Notes: generated from the sequence alone by a model not told the origin. DNA of 64,000 nt from Pseudomonas sp. (GCF_030150285.1 NZ_JASLGE010000089.1:11683-75682); one strand, 5' to 3'; shown: positions 41,236 through 50,537, numbered from the stretch's first letter. Program-made: numbers and translations.

Positions 41236-41887
41236 GTGTGAGACTGCACATTTAGAAATCATCACTCTTACAAAGGCATGTGGCGATTTCAGCCATAGAT
41301 CCTGGGGGTGTGATGAGTTGTTACCGGTTCGCTCGTTTATCAGGACTCACTACCGAAATGAGCAGAGAGGGATTTGTGCCTACTGCAAAGAGCGAGTTTC
41401 GACGCGGGCAGCAGATAACGCCCATGTCGAACATATTGTCCCAAAGTCGTTGCATATAGACTTTATGTTTGAAGAGAAAAACCTATGTGTGATTTGCGCA
41501 GATTGCAATGTAATCAAACGAAATCAGGAAACTCTCAACCAGATTCCCGACACGCTTAGCGCGCCTTCAGGCAACGTACCCAGGAGACAGTACCCAAGGT
41601 CATCAAGTGCTTTCTTAATTGTTCATCCGCACTTCGATGACTGGGATGACCACATCGAAAAGTTTGGAGTCAGGTACACCGACAAAACCGAGAAGGGGAT
41701 ATTCACCATTCAGGCATGCAGGCTCAATAGGTATTTCCACAACAACTTTAATGTGGACGATGAGTATCTTGACGATGATCAATTGCATAAAATAATGAGC
41801 GATTGGATTGACGCATCATCAAGCGTTCAAAAAACAAGAATATTAAGCCGGCTTGCAACGTCCTTAAGCAAAATGAACATTGCATAG
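41210..41887 (+). CDS. HNH endonuclease partner of the Septu-like system (PtuB-type)
   Basis: 225 residues. The HNH core is ICAYCKERV (about 60), HVEHIVPKS (about 76-84) and NLCVICADCN (about 94-103): two Cys pairs around the His-rich loop. The later block FLIVHPHFDDWDDHIEKFG...TIQACRLNR is common in PtuB-type and retron-associated HNH proteins. Its start lies within the ATPase gene (26-base overlap), so the two are co-translated. In Septu, the nuclease acts on nucleic acid when phage infection releases ATPase control. Confidence 0.7.
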   Translation: MPLIANPVKCETAHLEIITLTKACGDFSHRSWGCDELLPVRSFIRTHYRNEQRGICAYCKERVSTRAADNAHVEHIVPKSLHIDFMFEEKNLCVICADCNVIKRNQETLNQIPDTLSAPSGNVPRRQYPRSSSAFLIVHPHFDDWDDHIEKFGVRYTDKTEKGIFTIQACRLNRYFHNNFNVDDEYLDDDQLHKIMSDWIDASSSVQKTRILSRLATSLSKMNIA

Positions 41888-42512
41888 ACTTCTCCCTTTT
41901 AACGACCAAATCGATAATACTGCCTCACTTTGCCTATCAAGGTGAGGCTATATTTAAGCAGCTCTACTCAAAACCCAGAGCAACATTAAATCCTTATAAG
42001 GGGACAACCACATTCACTCATGCATACGAAATAGACAAATATTAAAGCACACACCTGAGCGAGATAAAAAGCTTTCTTAGGGCAGACTAGACCTTACGGA
42101 TTTAACATGCCAGCTAACAGTGTCACCGTCACCAACCGCAAGATAATAGAGTGCGCGCCGAAATTTTTCTCTGTGCCCAAGGCTGATCATATCTATATTA
42201 CCTGGCCGGAGTGAGAAGACTGAAACTATCCGAACTATTCAGTTGCGGGTATTTGCTAATTCAATTTACTCATGCTGCCTCTTGTCCGGATTGATTGTGT
42301 TGCCAAGTGCGCAGCATGAGACGAAAAATAAAAGCACCACGAATCGTTGTCCACATAGTGGTCTATTCAAGGCACCCATGCTCTATCACTGGCCACTTCC
42401 GGCCAATAGTGACCGGTTAGCTCAAATAAAATTGACCCGCAGCTGCCGGACATGCAAGATAGAAATAACCAAAAGGCAGATGACCAACCCATTCTTGGAT
42501 ACTTCTAAATGT
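41888..42512. other. Convergent intergenic region with a weak terminator
   Basis: AT-rich, with no supported gene. GCCTCAC (41922-41928) and GTGAGGC (41942-41948) form a 7-bp stem followed by TATATTT, a possible terminator for the Septu-like operon. Confidence 0.45.
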
Positions 42513-43499
42513 TTAAAAAATCTCGTGCCAAAGTTGGAAGTCACGACTACTTGCCAAGCTTTCGCGCCGTGATAAATCCCCATCTCGATCAAATTTTGCC
42601 AAAAACGTACTGCTTGGAATTGGGGTCGCACCTAAAATTCTCATGCCATTTCCCACCTGACAAATATGCCGATCAAAACCTAAAAATCTATCATGCGATT
42701 TCTTTATAAAAAAATCCTCTTTTGCTGACACAAGCGTCAAGCTTCCTATTACCTTCCAATAAGCTGGTATCTTGTATACTCCCTTATAAAAAGCGTCATA
42801 TACTCCAGCATGAAAATCGCTGCCTTTCTCGCCACCGTGTGAAATAATTCTAATATTAAATTTCTTATCAATCTTAGATAAAAAGCTAAAGAAATTTTTC
42901 ATCGCCTCGTCTGTAGAGTCGCGAGACGCTGCTTTACGAATATTTTCGAAAAAATAGCGATCTACAATAGTTATCTTCTTTGAATGTCGCGCTAGCGCCT
43001 CAAATCGAGTATCCCAAACCTTTTTCGGAGTATCCGATTCTAGTATTTCCGACTCACTTAAGCCTAATGAGTTGGTGATATTTATTGACTCGCTGCACAC
43101 TCCAGCTGCAAGTAATTCAAAATTCGTTTCGGTGCAGAACTGCTTGTAACTATCTTGGGCACCAAGTTGCAGGCCTGCGGTTTCTTCAGAGAAAGCCGTT
43201 TTAAAAACAGAGCTTAATTCACGAATCTTTGAAAAGTCCGTATAGTCAGAAAAATCCCACCACTCACGATCGACTTCGTATTTCTTGCCGTACTCTAAAG
43301 CTTCAAGCCATCTTTGGCGAAACTTCGGAGGTAACGTATCAATTAATTTCAAGATATCAGAAACTCCTCCGCGTGGAAGAACTAGCACACCTACATCTAG
43401 CCAAGAACGCGTGATAAAGTCGTGCGCAGCACTATTAGCATCGTCATTCAATGTTCTAGCACTGAAGAAGTCGTGATCCAGAGAGAATTCGGAGATCAT
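42513..43499 (-). CDS. Protein of unknown family with a PLD-like C-terminal pattern, partner of DUF3696 ATPase
   Basis: 328 residues, with GGGGGAGAAG directly before its ATG, which overlaps the stop of the ATPase gene (ATGA). The first 150 residues are unrecognised. From about residue 160 the chain reads like a phospholipase-D-type fold: WDTRFEALARHSKKITIVDRYFF (about 162-183), NIRIIS strand (about 215), and SHDRFLGFDRHICQVGNGM with H269-D270-R271. A comparable HDR...D...G-x-G arrangement occurs in degenerate PLD folds such as MITD1-type C-termini. Nuclease activity is conceivable but unproven, and a full HKD motif is absent. No signal or membrane segment. Confidence 0.55.
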   Translation of the reverse strand: MISEFSLDHDFFSARTLNDDANSAAHDFITRSWLDVGVLVLPRGGVSDILKLIDTLPPKFRQRWLEALEYGKKYEVDREWWDFSDYTDFSKIRELSSVFKTAFSEETAGLQLGAQDSYKQFCTETNFELLAAGVCSESINITNSLGLSESEILESDTPKKVWDTRFEALARHSKKITIVDRYFFENIRKAASRDSTDEAMKNFFSFLSKIDKKFNIRIISHGGEKGSDFHAGVYDAFYKGVYKIPAYWKVIGSLTLVSAKEDFFIKKSHDRFLGFDRHICQVGNGMRILGATPIPSSTFLAKFDRDGDLSRRESLASSRDFQLWHEIF

Positions 43500-45019
43500 C
43501 TTCTCCCCCTGAATTTTTCCGTCAGCCTCTCTTCAAAAAAACCTTCAGGCCATGGGTCAATGAAATCACCTTCACTATCCATCCTGATCTGTGTTACCTC
43601 ACCACCAGAAGATGTAGGCTCCACATAAAGAACGGCGACTTGTTCTGGCGTTACTAAGCCTTGAGACATCATTCCTTGAAGTCTAAGTATAAGCGATTCG
43701 CTGTGAGTCTCCACAATCCATTGATTACTTTTGCATGTAGCCACGAAAAAATTAGCTAGATGCGCTTGCAATCTAGGGTGCAGATGGATCTCCGGCTGTT
43801 CAACACAAATAATGCTATTATCTCTAACTAAGCCCTCCACTAATATAGGAAGCATTTGGCCGATACCAAAGCCAACGTCTGAGGGTCCGACTTTAACTCC
43901 AGTTCTTTTGTCTTTCAGTTGAAGGCAGATGACTGGCCCGGTCACATCCGTACCAATACTTTCCGATGAGAGCTCATAAGGAACTTCAAACTGAGTAAAC
44001 CAAGAGTTTATATCATCCTGCATTTCAGGTCGTTCATAGATAAACTTAGCGACATTTTCACCTTGTTTACCTACTGATTCGTCCTGATCTGCCTTAGGTG
44101 CATAAAACCGACTTGGATGACTTCTAAGAGGGCCAAGATATGTAATGGCACCAAACTTGTTTTTAAGGTCAGAAGCCAGGCTGCTAAATGCAAAATTCAA
44201 TTGAACGAAGGTTTCGACTGAAAAACTTGAGCTCGTTCTCCCCTCCATTACTGCCATCGAAGGCGTAGCGTAATTCAAGTCACTCCTGAAATTTACAAAG
44301 TCTAATACTTTCTTCGGATTAGCATCTTTTGAGTTTGCATTGGGATGGTTAATTAAGTATTCATAAGCTGCAGAATAGCCACCATCACCAAAAATAAATG
44401 TTCTCGATGCAGCTAATCTCTTTGCTGGAAGCCGCTTCCTCAACCCTTCGGCTTTATCTGCTGCCGCGGCTTTGTCCTTGGAAGTCATTATTTCCGATGG
44501 CTTTTCAAGCTTATTCAGCTCTGCCATCTCGATTTCCATAGCACGCAAGAGTGTAGATTTTACTGTACTTGCAAAAACGACAGAAGAATTTGACTCGTTA
44601 CTCACCTTTACAGACATTGAATCGAGGTACGAAAACCCCTTGTAGTCAACCTTTCCTCCTGCATAATTATAAACCAACTCAAACTCTTTTCTTCTGTTCT
44701 TTCCAAAAACGTCAAAGCCATATTCGGCAATTGATTGTTTTTTATTAGGGAGATATGAAAAGCCGAATGAAATTGCGCGCTTTAATTCATGGCCGTGAAC
44801 CATGGACGAATAATCGCCTAGATCGACGAACTCCCCGTTAGAAACCAGTCCGCCTTGCACATTCGGCCGCGTCAGCGATTGTTTTAGTAGCATAATTGAA
44901 TGAATGATTGAGCTTTTCCCTGAAGAATTAGGCCCGTAAATCAACGTTATCGGAGCCAGCTTTATTTTCTGGCTGCCTGAAAATGCTTTGAAATTTGCAA
45001 TTGATAAAGTTTCTAACAT
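43496..45019 (-). CDS. DUF3696 AAA-type (RecF/OLD-like) ATPase
   Basis: 507 residues from ATG 45019, with AAGGAT six bases upstream; starts at 45025 and 45073 are also in frame. ANFKAF precedes Walker A GPNSSGKS (29-36). The middle has a coiled-coil-like charged stretch with an insertion (about 175-225). GPSDVGFGIGQMLPI is the signature motif, ICVEQPEIHLHP is Walker B with Glu in place of the first Asp, and THSESL is the H-loop. The ending EGDFIDPWPEGFFEERL is DUF3696. It is coupled to the downstream gene of unknown family. Such ATPases serve as sensors or gates for a toxic partner in several defence systems. Confidence 0.7.
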   Translation of the reverse strand: MLETLSIANFKAFSGSQKIKLAPITLIYGPNSSGKSSIIHSIMLLKQSLTRPNVQGGLVSNGEFVDLGDYSSMVHGHELKRAISFGFSYLPNKKQSIAEYGFDVFGKNRRKEFELVYNYAGGKVDYKGFSYLDSMSVKVSNESNSSVVFASTVKSTLLRAMEIEMAELNKLEKPSEIMTSKDKAAAADKAEGLRKRLPAKRLAASRTFIFGDGGYSAAYEYLINHPNANSKDANPKKVLDFVNFRSDLNYATPSMAVMEGRTSSSFSVETFVQLNFAFSSLASDLKNKFGAITYLGPLRSHPSRFYAPKADQDESVGKQGENVAKFIYERPEMQDDINSWFTQFEVPYELSSESIGTDVTGPVICLQLKDKRTGVKVGPSDVGFGIGQMLPILVEGLVRDNSIICVEQPEIHLHPRLQAHLANFFVATCKSNQWIVETHSESLILRLQGMMSQGLVTPEQVAVLYVEPTSSGGEVTQIRMDSEGDFIDPWPEGFFEERLTEKFRGRR

Positions 45020-45389
45020 ATTCATCCTTGAAAAAATATTACTATGGTATGCAGCGATCAAACACGTAAACAAAAAAACTCTGCACGTCCAGATTCTCTT
45101 GCCGACGCTATCTTCACGGGCTCAAGCTTTCCCTCAACAACTGCTTTCTCACAAAACAGCTAGGCCAAGACGATAGCAATTTGCCACGCTACAGTCTATT
45201 AGACAATCTGGCCGAAAGCAGTCCTGAACAGGCAAGAGCCGTTTCCAACGAAAAATCACCTACAGCTCAAATAAAAACCACCCCCCGTTCACAACCAAAA
45301 AAACTAACCTCAGCCAGAAACTGTTTTCCTACTGCACCGATTAACTCTTTCTGGCCCCATGCATCTGAGCCCATCTCAGGTACAGCACC
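45020..45389. other. Junction between cargo and transfer genes
   Basis: No supported gene; short frames only. It must hold the promoter of the DUF3696 operon (leftward) and the boundary where the backbone order resumes with the PFL_4709-type gene. Confidence 0.45.
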
Positions 45390-45821
45390 ATGCCCTCCCA
45401 CCAAGCCACAACCCGCATATCGCCATCACTGGTGCTGTCGCTCGCCATTCTGTCCATAACGACAATCACCCAAGCCCAAACCTGGGTCATCACTGACCAA
45501 GCACACCCCATCACCTCCTCCGGCCCATCCCGGATCATTCTTCTAGACCAGCAGCAACACCTGGAAGGCGAGCTGTCCCGCGCCCTACCCACTGACCCGC
45601 ACCAAGCCGCCGCAATCGTCCAAAGTCGCCTCAACACCCCCTCCGGCAAGCGCTTACAAGCCGATCTCGCCAAAGCCCAGCAAGGTCTAGCCGACGCCTG
45701 GAGCCTCGGGATCACCAAGATTCCTGCCGTGGTTGTTGATCGCCGCTACGTCGTTTACGGCGAGCTAGATGTGGACAAGGCCTTGGTACTGATCAACAAC
45801 GCCAAGGGCCAACCACAATGA
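45390..45821 (+). CDS. TIGR03757 (PFL_4709) family ICE protein, TrbC/TraW-like thioredoxin fold
   Basis: 143 residues with a signal peptide (about 1-29, ...TQAQT). The C-terminal SLGITKIPAVVVDRRYVVYGELDVDKAL is the family mark and looks like a thioredoxin-type domain without the CxxC. It is a periplasmic part of the TraU/TraW/TrbC module needed for pilus work. It overlaps the next gene by 4 bases. Confidence 0.85.
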   Translation: MPSHQATTRISPSLVLSLAILSITTITQAQTWVITDQAHPITSSGPSRIILLDQQQHLEGELSRALPTDPHQAAAIVQSRLNTPSGKRLQADLAKAQQGLADAWSLGITKIPAVVVDRRYVVYGELDVDKALVLINNAKGQPQ

Positions 45822-46753
45822 ACCGTCGCCTGCTCCGCCCTCTGTCGCTGGCTCTCATTTGCAGCCTGCCGTTCAGCACGTCGGCATCGATCAATTCAGC
45901 AACGATTATTGCCTCGTCGCTGTCGCCTCAATGCCTGGATTACAAGGTGGTCGGTATTTGTTATTGGCTGCTGTGTACGGCGCTGGGCTGCAAGGTGAGG
46001 ACGTCGACCAAGGTGCGTCATTACGTGCCGGATGCGGTGGTGTCGGCGTATTCCAATACCGGGGCGAATCCCTGGGCTGAGGTGTCGGTTCTCGGGGTGC
46101 CCAATCCGATGGCTCAGGCAGGCAATGACGGCACGACCCATCACGTCGGCGAAAACAACATCATCAAGTTCAAGGAGGCTGATGTCATCGGCCATCCAGG
46201 TGGGGCGGCGTTCAGTCAGTTTGCCAGCGCTTCAGGGTATGTCTGCCAAGGGGCGACGTTGCCGATGGTGCCTTATTTTTTGAGCACGCTCGATCCGATT
46301 GCCTGGCGGTATGGCATTCCCGAAGCGGTCTATCCAGAAGCGCTGATCCCCGGTCGGCGGGAGGTGGGCAGCATGTCCGCTACAGACCTGTGGGGCAACG
46401 TTTACCCGCGCAGTGGTTTTCTGCATCAGACGAATGATTACAAGACCGGCGCAGTGATCGCCCAACGGGCTGGCGATGTCACGACCCGGACCGGCCAGGT
46501 TCATGTCTATTGGCCCATGCGCGCCTCCGCGCGCGACGGCTACTGGCCTGCGGGGGATCTCACCGAGGGGGATGCCGCTACCGGTAAGTGGCAGGAGTTG
46601 GCTCCAACGCCGAGCCCATCGTGTGCCGTTTTCCCACATTCAAACTCACAGGTTCAGGCGCAGGACGGCGCTTATGCGTGGGCGCTGTGGCGGCCCTATT
46701 CATGCTGCCAACGTCGCGGCCAGACCTTTCTGGGGAGTACAGATTTCTTATGA
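45818..46753 (+). CDS. TIGR03756 (PFL_4710) family ICE protein, TraU-like
   Basis: 311 residues with a signal peptide (about 1-23). Several cysteines appear in pairs early in the mature chain (CLDYKVVGICYWLLCTALGCKV) and at the end (CCQR), in keeping with disulfide-rich TraU-type proteins. Family blocks include WLLCTALGCKV and ATDLWGNVYPRSGF. Acts in the periplasm in the mating-pair module. Confidence 0.85.
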   Translation: MNRRLLRPLSLALICSLPFSTSASINSATIIASSLSPQCLDYKVVGICYWLLCTALGCKVRTSTKVRHYVPDAVVSAYSNTGANPWAEVSVLGVPNPMAQAGNDGTTHHVGENNIIKFKEADVIGHPGGAAFSQFASASGYVCQGATLPMVPYFLSTLDPIAWRYGIPEAVYPEALIPGRREVGSMSATDLWGNVYPRSGFLHQTNDYKTGAVIAQRAGDVTTRTGQVHVYWPMRASARDGYWPAGDLTEGDAATGKWQELAPTPSPSCAVFPHSNSQVQAQDGAYAWALWRPYSCCQRRGQTFLGSTDFL

Positions 46754-46773
46754 GACAGCAACGGGAGCACTTC

Positions 46774-48150
46774 ATGAAACCTATTCCGTGGGTGATCGGG
46801 CTCGTCTGCAGTCTGGCCAGCGCTACGGCCCTCTGCGCTGACCCTATTGGGGCTTCCGCCTCCGGCAGTGTAATTGGCGATGACGTGCTGTACAGCATTG
46901 GTGGCGGCAGCGCTGTCACGATGGGCAGTGCGGGCAATATGGACAGCATTTCGGTGGGCGGGAGCTGGAATAACAACCTGGTCTGCGGAAATATGGACTT
47001 GAGTAACACGCTGGAGAACCAGTTGAACGGGGCCACGGCGGGCTTTCAAAACATCATGACTTCGGTGGTTCAAAACGCCACGGGCGCGGTTTCTTCGCTG
47101 CCAGCCTTGATTCTGCAGCGTGCAAACCCGGCGCTGTACAACTTGATTACCAACGGGATTTTGCAGGCGCGGCTGGACTTTGATCGCTCCAAAGGCACCT
47201 GCCGTGCCATCGGTGACCGGATGCTAGACGTTGCCGGCAACCAGATGGGCTGGGGCAAACTGGCTGAGGGCCAGGCCATGAGTAAGACCCTGGAGTCCAC
47301 TACGGATGCGGTCTCTGCCGTGGAACAGGTCGAAAAGAAAGGCGGTAATGACGGCGTAACGTGGGTCGGCGGTGATCGTGCCGGTGGCACCGGGCAAAAA
47401 CCGATTCGTATCGTAGCCGATGTCACCCAGGCGGGTTACAACCTGCTGAACAGCCGGGCTGTCGATGACACTTCCTCGATCGGCAAGGACGCCTGCCGCA
47501 ATGGGCTGGTGTGTAACGTGTGGTCCTCCCCCCAGGAAGCCAGCACGTTTGCCAACCGTATATTGGGGGAACAGCAACAACAGACCTGTGACAGTTGCGC
47601 CAAAACCGTCACGGCAGCAGGCGTCGGGCTGACGCCTCTGATTCAGGAAGCTTACGACCTCAAACTGAAAGCGCTGCAGGATCTGCTGACCGGCAGCAAA
47701 CCCTTGTCGATGGAAAACCTGAATGCTGCCAGCAGCAATTCGTTGCCCATCACGCGAGGCGTAGTGGCCGCGTTGAAAGATGAGCGCGACCAGGATGTGC
47801 TCGCCCGCCGGTTGGCCTCGGAAGTCGCCCTGTCCGATGTGCTGGAGAAGGCTTTGATTCTTCAACGCACGCTGCTGGCTGGCAGCCGAGAGCCGAACGT
47901 CGCGGCCAATGAACTGGCTACCCAAGCGGTCAGTCAGCAGAGCTCTTCACTGCAACAGGAAATCGGCAATCTCAAAATGGAGCTGGATATGCGCCAACAG
48001 CTCGCGAACAACTCGCCCATGACGATCATTGCCAGAAGCAAGGCACGAACAGAGAACTCTCGCGGGGTGTTTCAGGGTGATCCGGAAACGGATCGTTTGA
48101 ACCAATTGCAGTCCCCTTCGGGCAACCCGCGAGGCATGGATCATGAGTGA
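46774..48150 (+). CDS. TIGR03755 (PFL_4711) family ICE protein, TraN/TraH-like
   Basis: 458 residues from ATG 46774 after GGGAGCACTTC; the frame is open further 5' but overlaps the TraU-like gene. A signal peptide ends near ALCAD (about 21). The Gly/Asn/Ser-rich mature start is followed by helical segments, with Cys residues at CGNMD, CRAIGD, CRNGLVCNVW and CDSC suggesting disulfides. Matches TraH-type mating proteins by place and size. It overlaps the small membrane gene by 8 bases. Confidence 0.85.
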   Translation: MKPIPWVIGLVCSLASATALCADPIGASASGSVIGDDVLYSIGGGSAVTMGSAGNMDSISVGGSWNNNLVCGNMDLSNTLENQLNGATAGFQNIMTSVVQNATGAVSSLPALILQRANPALYNLITNGILQARLDFDRSKGTCRAIGDRMLDVAGNQMGWGKLAEGQAMSKTLESTTDAVSAVEQVEKKGGNDGVTWVGGDRAGGTGQKPIRIVADVTQAGYNLLNSRAVDDTSSIGKDACRNGLVCNVWSSPQEASTFANRILGEQQQQTCDSCAKTVTAAGVGLTPLIQEAYDLKLKALQDLLTGSKPLSMENLNAASSNSLPITRGVVAALKDERDQDVLARRLASEVALSDVLEKALILQRTLLAGSREPNVAANELATQAVSQQSSSLQQEIGNLKMELDMRQQLANNSPMTIIARSKARTENSRGVFQGDPETDRLNQLQSPSGNPRGMDHE

Positions 48151-48523
48151 CATTCAGAAACCTGTTGCTACGCCAAAACACTCACTCTCCCAGCGCATAG
48201 GGCGCGGCTTTCTGCTGGGTTTTGGCCTATTGATTGCATTTTCCATTTTGGCGGTACTGGTAAACATCGCCTTATTGAGCATGTTCGAAAATGCCCACGA
48301 GTGGGAGGAATGGCGTACCGACCATTATTGGTTGCTTCTGGTCTGGCGATTAATGATCTACACAGCACTGACAGTAACTTGGCTCAAACTCAAGGCACGT
48401 CAACCAAAGTCTGAGCGCTTGAAAAGCCGCAAATACTTTTTGAAGATCGAGCTTCTGGTGGTGGTGTTGATTTTGCTGGTCGAGGCTAGCAAGTTTGCGT
48501 TCCAGACAGAAGGTGCACTATGA
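48143..48523 (+). CDS. Small inner-membrane protein of the ICE transfer operon
   Basis: 126 residues with three hydrophobic helices (about 22-48, 62-82 and 100-118) and basic loops. The gene overlaps both neighbours (8 and 4 bases), so it belongs to the operon. Proteins like this sit between the PFL_4711 and TraG genes of related ICEs and are called hypothetical. May assist insertion of TraG. Confidence 0.7.
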   Translation: MSDIQKPVATPKHSLSQRIGRGFLLGFGLLIAFSILAVLVNIALLSMFENAHEWEEWRTDHYWLLLVWRLMIYTALTVTWLKLKARQPKSERLKSRKYFLKIELLVVVLILLVEASKFAFQTEGAL

Positions 48524-50079
48524 CCCTCTACACCAATGACTACCTTGAGTATTACCTCACGTTGGTCGGCTGGATCATCAACAACGGCATCTGGGCAATG
48601 ATCGCGGACACTGGCTTGTTTGCTCTGCCCTTCTGCATCATCGTGATTCGAGAATGGCTGAAGGTACGCGGGGAAGGTGCTGACGAGGGTAACAAAGGCG
48701 TGCTCTCTTTAGCCCGGATCGAGACCAACATTTACGTCGGCTATATCGTCGTAGCGCTGTGCGGCGTGCCAGCGGTCAATGTGAGTTTCGACTCGCTCGC
48801 CTTCGATCAAAGCAGGTCTCAGCAATGCCAATACAATCTGCCTTCACCGACAGAGACAGGCTGGAGTAAAACATTCAGTTCGTTGGCGGGTAAAAGTGCG
48901 CAAATACCTATTTGGTGGGCCTTTATGCATGTCTTGTCCAAGGCTTTGACCAACGGCGCTGTGGCAGCTATTCCTTGTGGTACAGACCTACGGCAACTGC
49001 GGATGGACGTAGATCGCACGCGAATTAACAACCCCTTGCTGGCTCAGGAAGTTGCCGACTTTACTCACGATTGTTATGGCCCTTCCCGCGCTCGGCTGTT
49101 TATACGCAACCCGGAAGTGGTAGCCGAGCAAGACAAAATGGGGGCCTTCTCGGACTTGAGTTGGATTGGGTCACGTTACTTTCTAAACACACCTGGCTAT
49201 TACGATACCGACTACTCGAAAACTCCCAGAGCACCGTGGCCCTACAACCCAACCCGCGATGTGGGTTTGCCGCAGGTTACGGGCGGTGGTGGATATCCGA
49301 CCTGTAATCAGTGGTGGAGCGATGGTGGAGTTGGCTTGAAAGCCCGGCTAACTGATCAAATAGGCCCAGATACCCTTACGCAATTTATCGGCTGGGCTAA
49401 GTGGATGTCACCTGAACAAATCAACGAGTCTTTCGTGCGTCAGTTGGTCTCCCCTTCAAATCAAGTTCAGAGCGCTGTGTATTCGGACTACGGTGGTCAG
49501 ATTGGGGGAACAGCCTGGAACGGCTTGGCCAGGGCCACGGGTACGTTCGGAGTTGCAGTGGGCTCTCTGGGTTACTTCCCCGCAATGGATATGGTTCGCC
49601 AAGCGTTACCAATGGTTATGGCGTTCTTGAAGATGGCGATGGTGATATGCATTCCGTTGGTTCTTATTGTCGGCGCTTATCAACTAAAAGTTGCAATGAC
49701 GACGTCCGTTATTTTCTTCGCGTTAATCTTCGTAGACTTCTGGTTCCAGTTGGCACGCTGGGTAGACAGCACAATTATAGATGCACTCTATGGATCTGGA
49801 TCACCACAGCTAAGCTTTAACCCGGTGATGGGGTTAAATACTGCCACTCAAGATACAATATTGAATTTCGTTATGGGAGCGATGTTTATAATTTTGCCTA
49901 TGTTTTGGATGACCGCACTCGCATGGGCAGGGGTAGCTGCAGGAGGTGTTATGTCAGCACTGTCTAACGGAACAAGTTCGGTACAAAAAGCAGGATCAAG
50001 CGTAAGCGACCAGACTCAGGAAGCAATTACTGTAGGAATAAAAGGATTAGGAATAAATTCTTCGAAGAACAAAAAATAG
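48520..50079 (+). CDS. traG: TraG N-terminal-like conjugal transfer membrane protein
   Basis: 519 residues. N-terminal helices (about 15-45 and 65-85) are followed by a periplasmic region with the family block FDSLAFDQSRSQQCQYN and a conserved TDLRQLRMDVDRTRI, then four C-terminal helices (about 350-500). This is the TraG_N architecture for mating-pair stabilisation; in this ICE type the protein lacks the long periplasmic C-terminal domain of F TraG. It ends convergently with the DUF3742 gene. Confidence 0.85.
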   Translation: MTLYTNDYLEYYLTLVGWIINNGIWAMIADTGLFALPFCIIVIREWLKVRGEGADEGNKGVLSLARIETNIYVGYIVVALCGVPAVNVSFDSLAFDQSRSQQCQYNLPSPTETGWSKTFSSLAGKSAQIPIWWAFMHVLSKALTNGAVAAIPCGTDLRQLRMDVDRTRINNPLLAQEVADFTHDCYGPSRARLFIRNPEVVAEQDKMGAFSDLSWIGSRYFLNTPGYYDTDYSKTPRAPWPYNPTRDVGLPQVTGGGGYPTCNQWWSDGGVGLKARLTDQIGPDTLTQFIGWAKWMSPEQINESFVRQLVSPSNQVQSAVYSDYGGQIGGTAWNGLARATGTFGVAVGSLGYFPAMDMVRQALPMVMAFLKMAMVICIPLVLIVGAYQLKVAMTTSVIFFALIFVDFWFQLARWVDSTIIDALYGSGSPQLSFNPVMGLNTATQDTILNFVMGAMFIILPMFWMTALAWAGVAAGGVMSALSNGTSSVQKAGSSVSDQTQEAITVGIKGLGINSSKNKK

Positions 50080-50105
50080 GACAAAAAATCAAATCAGATT
50101 ATCGT

Positions 50106-50537
50106 TTATTTATCAGAATTGTAGTCCGTTTCTTTATCCCAATTGAAATGTGTTTGATGCAGAACTGATGGATCAGTCATATTTTCAAGGGAATCAGGGT
50201 CATTTTCATCGTGCCAGAGGCTATCTGGGCCATTCGTATCCCAAAGACTTTTAAAGTCCGAAGTCTGAGAATTTTCAGAATCACTATAGTCATCTGGCTG
50301 CTCTGAATCACTCAACTTCGACAGCAGCGAGATACTCAAAAACATGACTCCAACAGTGATTGCTGCGCCCATAATTACATTGCCCGCATAAGCAATGAAA
50401 ATGACAATTAATCCAACCAAAACAGTTCTTTTAACCCATCGAAGCACTACATTTTCATCAACAAGAAAAAAGCACACACCCCGACCCAAACCATAGCCTA
50501 AGCGACCTGCAAAGCTCTGAGATGATTGTGTAGCCAT
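50106..50537 (-). CDS. DUF3742 family ICE protein
   Basis: 143 residues on the minus strand, starting MATQSSQSFAGRLGYGLGRGV, the family N-terminus. One hydrophobic stretch (about 37-75, two helices) follows; the C-terminal half is acidic and Ser/Asp-rich. Found at this place in PAGI/PFGI-1 elements, opposite to the transfer genes. Function unknown. Confidence 0.8.
   Translation of the reverse strand: MATQSSQSFAGRLGYGLGRGVCFFLVDENVVLRWVKRTVLVGLIVIFIAYAGNVIMGAAITVGVMFLSISLLSKLSDSEQPDDYSDSENSQTSDFKSLWDTNGPDSLWHDENDPDSLENMTDPSVLHQTHFNWDKETDYNSDK

Noticed and set aside
39841..41887. Retron (Ec78-type) interpretation of the ATPase/HNH pair
   Set aside because: No reverse transcriptase frame or msr/msd-like structure upstream at 39414-39840.
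42513..45019. Reading the DUF3696 pair as a PARIS system
   Set aside because: The partner shows no DUF4435/TOPRIM acids near its start, and the ATPase carries DUF3696 at its end.
45033..45061. TTGATC/TATTTT promoter candidate before the DUF3696 operon
   Set aside because: It would place the transcript start at or after the ribosome binding site, leaving no room for a leader.
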